Source: SAR92 clade bacterium (GTDB lineage Bacteria; Pseudomonadota; Gammaproteobacteria; Pseudomonadales; Porticoccaceae). Taken from it: a DNA stretch of 7,344 nucleotides. A program made the translations under genes and the position numbers. The first letter of the stretch is position 1; every line of letters starts with the position of its first letter. The DNA lies in the NCBI GenBank assembly GCA_018607545.1, contig JABBBF010000214.1, forward strand, positions 1-7,344, in the 5' to 3' direction. Positions 5,470 to 7,344 of this stretch are shown here, piece by piece. The notes under the pieces were generated by a model that worked only from the letters and a program-made list of their open reading frames with translations, was not told the origin of the DNA and searched no databases.

Positions 5470-6591
5470 AGTTAAAAGAGTCTGGTAAATATCTGTCAGC
5501 GTATTGAGGTCATCGACACTGATATTCTCATCGATCTTATGGATAGTCGCGTTAACCGGACCCAGCTCAATAACCTGAACGCCATGTGGGGCGATAAAGC
5601 GACCATCAGAAGTGCCGCCGGCTGTTGATAATTCAGGCTTCAGGCCAGTGACTTCAGAAATACTGGCAACCGTTGCACTGACCAGATCTCCCTCGGCCGT
5701 TAAAAAAGGCAGTCCACTCAAATTCCAGTTAGCTCTGTATTCAAGGCCGTGCTTGTCGAGTATCTGCTCGGTGCGTTCAATTAGCTGCTGTTCAGTTAAC
5801 TCGGTGGAAAAGCGGAAGTTAAAGATAACCTCAAGCTCACCGGGAATAACATTGGTGGCGCCGGTGCCGCCATTGATATTGGATATCTGGAAGCTGGTGG
5901 CGGGGAAAAATGCATTGCCCTGATCCCACTCCTCAGCGGCGAGTTCTGCCAGCGCCGGCGCAGCGCGATGAACCGGATTGTCAGCCAGATGAGGGTAGGC
6001 CACATGACCCTGAAGGCCTTTTATGTTGAGAGTACAGCCCAGTGATCCGCGGCGTCCATTCTTGATAATATCACCACATTTTGCAGTGCTAGAGGGCTCA
6101 CCAACCAGACACCATTCCGGCAGGCTATTTTGCTCTTTTAGCCAGTCGACAACTTTTACTGTGCCGTTGGTCGCCACACCTTCTTCATCACTGGTAATCA
6201 GAAATGCAATCTGCCCAGAATGATCAGGGTTCTCAGCGACAAAACGTTCTACAGCGACTACCATCGCGGCCAGCGAACCCTTCATATCAGCCGCGCCGCG
6301 GCCGTAGAGATAACCCTCTTTGATCTCGGCTTCAAAGGGCGGTAATTGCCATTTCTCTTCTGGCCCGGTGGGTACCACATCTGTATGCCCGGCAAAGCAC
6401 AGCGTTGGCCCCTGAGTGCCGCGCACTGCCCAGAAATTATCCACGTCAGCAAAGCGCAGCTTCTCAATATGAAAACCAATAGCCGCTAATCGATCGATCA
6501 TCACCTGCTGGCAACCACAGTCCTCTGGGGTGACTGAACGGCGGCGAATAAGATCCTGGGTGAGTTCGATTGTTGCTGATGGCTGTGACAT
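5455..6591 (-). CDS. dapE: Succinyl-diaminopimelate desuccinylase
   Basis: DapE is a di-zinc M20-family amidohydrolase that removes succinate from N-succinyl-LL-diaminopimelate in the succinylase branch of lysine and peptidoglycan precursor synthesis. The 378-residue product shows every metal and catalytic residue of H. influenzae DapE, shifted by two: H69 and D71 in [12 protein letters not shown]102 in GRGAADMKG, catalytic base E136 and ligand E137 in TSDEEG, E165 in VGEPSS and H351 in NATIHKIDE. The dimerisation domain lies at about 180-295, with H196 in [16 protein letters not shown]. The closing [13 protein letters not shown] block is also typical and separates it from ArgE. The start ATG at 6591 has AAAGG seven to eight bases upstream (6602-6606). 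It is predicted to be intact. It converges on rsmJ with 15 bases between stops and appears to be transcribed alone. Confidence 0.97.
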   Translation of the reverse strand: MSQPSATIELTQDLIRRRSVTPEDCGCQQVMIDRLAAIGFHIEKLRFADVDNFWAVRGTQGPTLCFAGHTDVVPTGPEEKWQLPPFEAEIKEGYLYGRGAADMKGSLAAMVVAVERFVAENPDHSGQIAFLITSDEEGVATNGTVKVVDWLKEQNSLPEWCLVGEPSSTAKCGDIIKNGRRGSLGCTLNIKGLQGHVAYPHLADNPVHRAAPALAELAAEEWDQGNAFFPATSFQISNINGGTGATNVIPGELEVIFNFRFSTELTEQQLIERTEQILDKHGLEYRANWNLSGLPFLTAEGDLVSATVASISEVTGLKPELSTAGGTSDGRFIAPHGVQVIELGPVNATIHKIDENISVDDLNTLTDIYQTLLTKLLS

Positions 6592-6599
6592 TGACTTGA

Positions 6600-6623
6600 C
6601 CTTTAATGAATGGGGGTATTGTA
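6600..6623 (-). promoter_or_regulatory. dapE ribosome binding site and possible -10 element
   Basis: On the - strand, AAAGG (within 6600-6606) is a well-placed Shine-Dalgarno sequence for the ATG at 6591. TACAAT (6618-6623) matches five of six -10 bases and would give a leader of about 20 bases. No good -35 is visible at 16-18 bases upstream, so the promoter call is weak while the ribosome binding site is solid. A promoter is needed here because a strong terminator stands at 6738-6762. Confidence 0.35.
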
Positions 6624-6737
6624 AAGATCAATTGCTTCTCAGGCTATATTCTTGACTATGTTTCCCGTGACTATTGATAAAACAAGCAATCTTACGTCAG
6701 CAGATTTATCATTTACCCAACCTATTAATGCAGCCAT

Positions 6738-6762
6738 AAAAAAAGGCTCCATGGGAGCCTTT
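6738..6762 (-). terminator. Strong intrinsic terminator of the PEP-CTERM-type gene
   Basis: AAAGGCTCC (6742-6750) and GGAGCCTTT (6754-6762) form a perfect nine-pair stem around a three-base loop. On the - strand the stem runs into further T residues (bases 6741-6738), for seven T in all. It lies 22 bases past the stop at 6785 and isolates that gene from dapE. On the + strand only TTT then GTTATTG follows. Confidence 0.88.
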
Positions 6763-6784
6763 GTTATTGTTGACAGGCGTTTAC

Positions 6785-7344
6785 TCAATGATCAGCTCGC
6801 CTTCTTACGGCTATACCAAACAGCCCTAAAGCCATTGAGCCAAACAGAAACAGTGCACTGGGGATTGGCGTCGCTATAGGTGGCTGTACGGAGGCAAATA
6901 GCTCTCTGCCAGCTAGGCGATCATTAGAGGTGTAGACAAGCATAGTGCTCGACCAATCAAAGTTTTTCTGTCCACTTGCCTGCTCTTTTAATTGTTTTGC
7001 GGTACGACGCTCTGAACGATCATTAAGCTTTGGCACTGAGCCCATAATATCCCAGATAACATAGTTAACCAGGGCATTGTATTTTTTTGCTGTCTCACTG
7101 AGCGTCTCAGAGAAGTCCAGCAGAGTAAACAAATAGCCGGCCTGATTGTATTTTGTCTTGTCGTTGCGACGATTATTGTACTTACCCGCACCGTTTTGAA
7201 TATCGTTATAGGTATTAACGGTTGCATCCCATGTGTTGAGGGAATGTCTGGAATTATCGTTGGTTATTGCTAAGGTGGTATCGCCATCGATGGTTAATTC
7301 GTAGGCACCGGTTCTGATGTCTGGGCCCTCAACATCCAAGGTTG
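6785..7344 (-). CDS. Exported protein with PEP-CTERM-type sorting tail, 5' end missing
   Basis: The frame is open from the right edge to TGA at 6785-6787, giving about 185 residues with no true start visible; the N-terminus and any signal peptide lie beyond the window. The C-terminus shows the tripartite pattern of PEP-CTERM-like sorting signals: a proline motif PPIATPIPSA, a hydrophobic segment LFLFGSMALGLFGIAV (about 6806-6856), and the basic end RRRADH. Such tails are processed by exosortase and link proteins to envelope or extracellular polymer export. The visible mature part is polar, rich in Asn, Asp, Thr and Tyr and has no cysteine. It includes YELTIDGDTTLAIT near the edge, TWDATVNTYNDIQNGAGKYN, KYNQAGYLFTLLD and ALVNYVIWDIMG. 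I do not recognise a catalytic domain. The paired AGYLF and VIWDIM blocks recall other PEP-CTERM proteins of unknown function. It is followed by its own terminator. Confidence 0.8.
   Translation of the reverse strand, partial: TLDVEGPDIRTGAYELTIDGDTTLAITNDNSRHSLNTWDATVNTYNDIQNGAGKYNNRRNDKTKYNQAGYLFTLLDFSETLSETAKKYNALVNYVIWDIMGSVPKLNDRSERRTAKQLKEQASGQKNFDWSSTMLVYTSNDRLAGRELFASVQPPIATPIPSALFLFGSMALGLFGIAVRRRADH

Noticed and set aside
6652..6879. A 75-codon + strand ORF starting with TTG in front of and across the - strand terminator
   Set aside because: It runs through the perfect terminator stem, overlaps the C-terminus of the PEP-CTERM-type gene in antisense, has a weak start and resembles nothing known.

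Overview
The window looks like chromosomal core sequence from a marine-type gammaproteobacterium. The evidence is a FabV-type enoyl reductase, an LpxL lipid A acyltransferase, a BamC lipoprotein, RsmJ, the succinylase-branch enzyme DapE, and the run dapA-bamC-metallohydrolase known from Pseudomonas-like genomes. Moderate base composition and a PEP-CTERM-type surface protein would fit the Cellvibrionales/SAR92-type groups, but that placement is inference.

Layout. 1-245 (+) is the 3' end of fabV, followed 10 bases later by lpxL (256-1218), so an acyl-ACP producer and an acyl-ACP consumer are probably co-transcribed. A 180-base gap with a perfect 10-bp palindrome precedes dapA (1399-2277), bamC (2316-3341) and a YycJ/WalJ-like metallo-beta-lactamase-fold hydrolase that starts with TTG (3355-4116); these form one + strand operon. 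Then comes an unusual 528-base gap (4117-4644). It holds a G-poor pyrimidine-rich tract, a cluster of DnaA-box-like sites with one perfect TTATCCACA, a 17-codon ORF with a good Shine-Dalgarno sequence followed by a hairpin, and a 23-bp tandem repeat that runs into the start codon of rsmJ (4645-5439). dapE (5455-6591) lies on the - strand and converges on rsmJ with only 15 bases between stops; a long inverted repeat covers both stop codons. Upstream of dapE, a strong - strand terminator (6738-6762) ends a PEP-CTERM-type gene (6785 to the window edge) whose 5' end is missing.

Together the genes serve envelope building: fatty acid reduction (FabV), lipid A acylation (LpxL), the diaminopimelate/lysine pathway that feeds peptidoglycan (DapA early, DapE late), outer-membrane protein assembly (BamC) and probably an exported protein anchored through an exosortase system. 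I saw no mobile element, CRISPR array, rRNA or tRNA. The coding genes are mostly ordinary. The least explained DNA is the 4117-4644 gap, and the least characterised protein is the partial gene at the right edge. Nothing here proves a new system.
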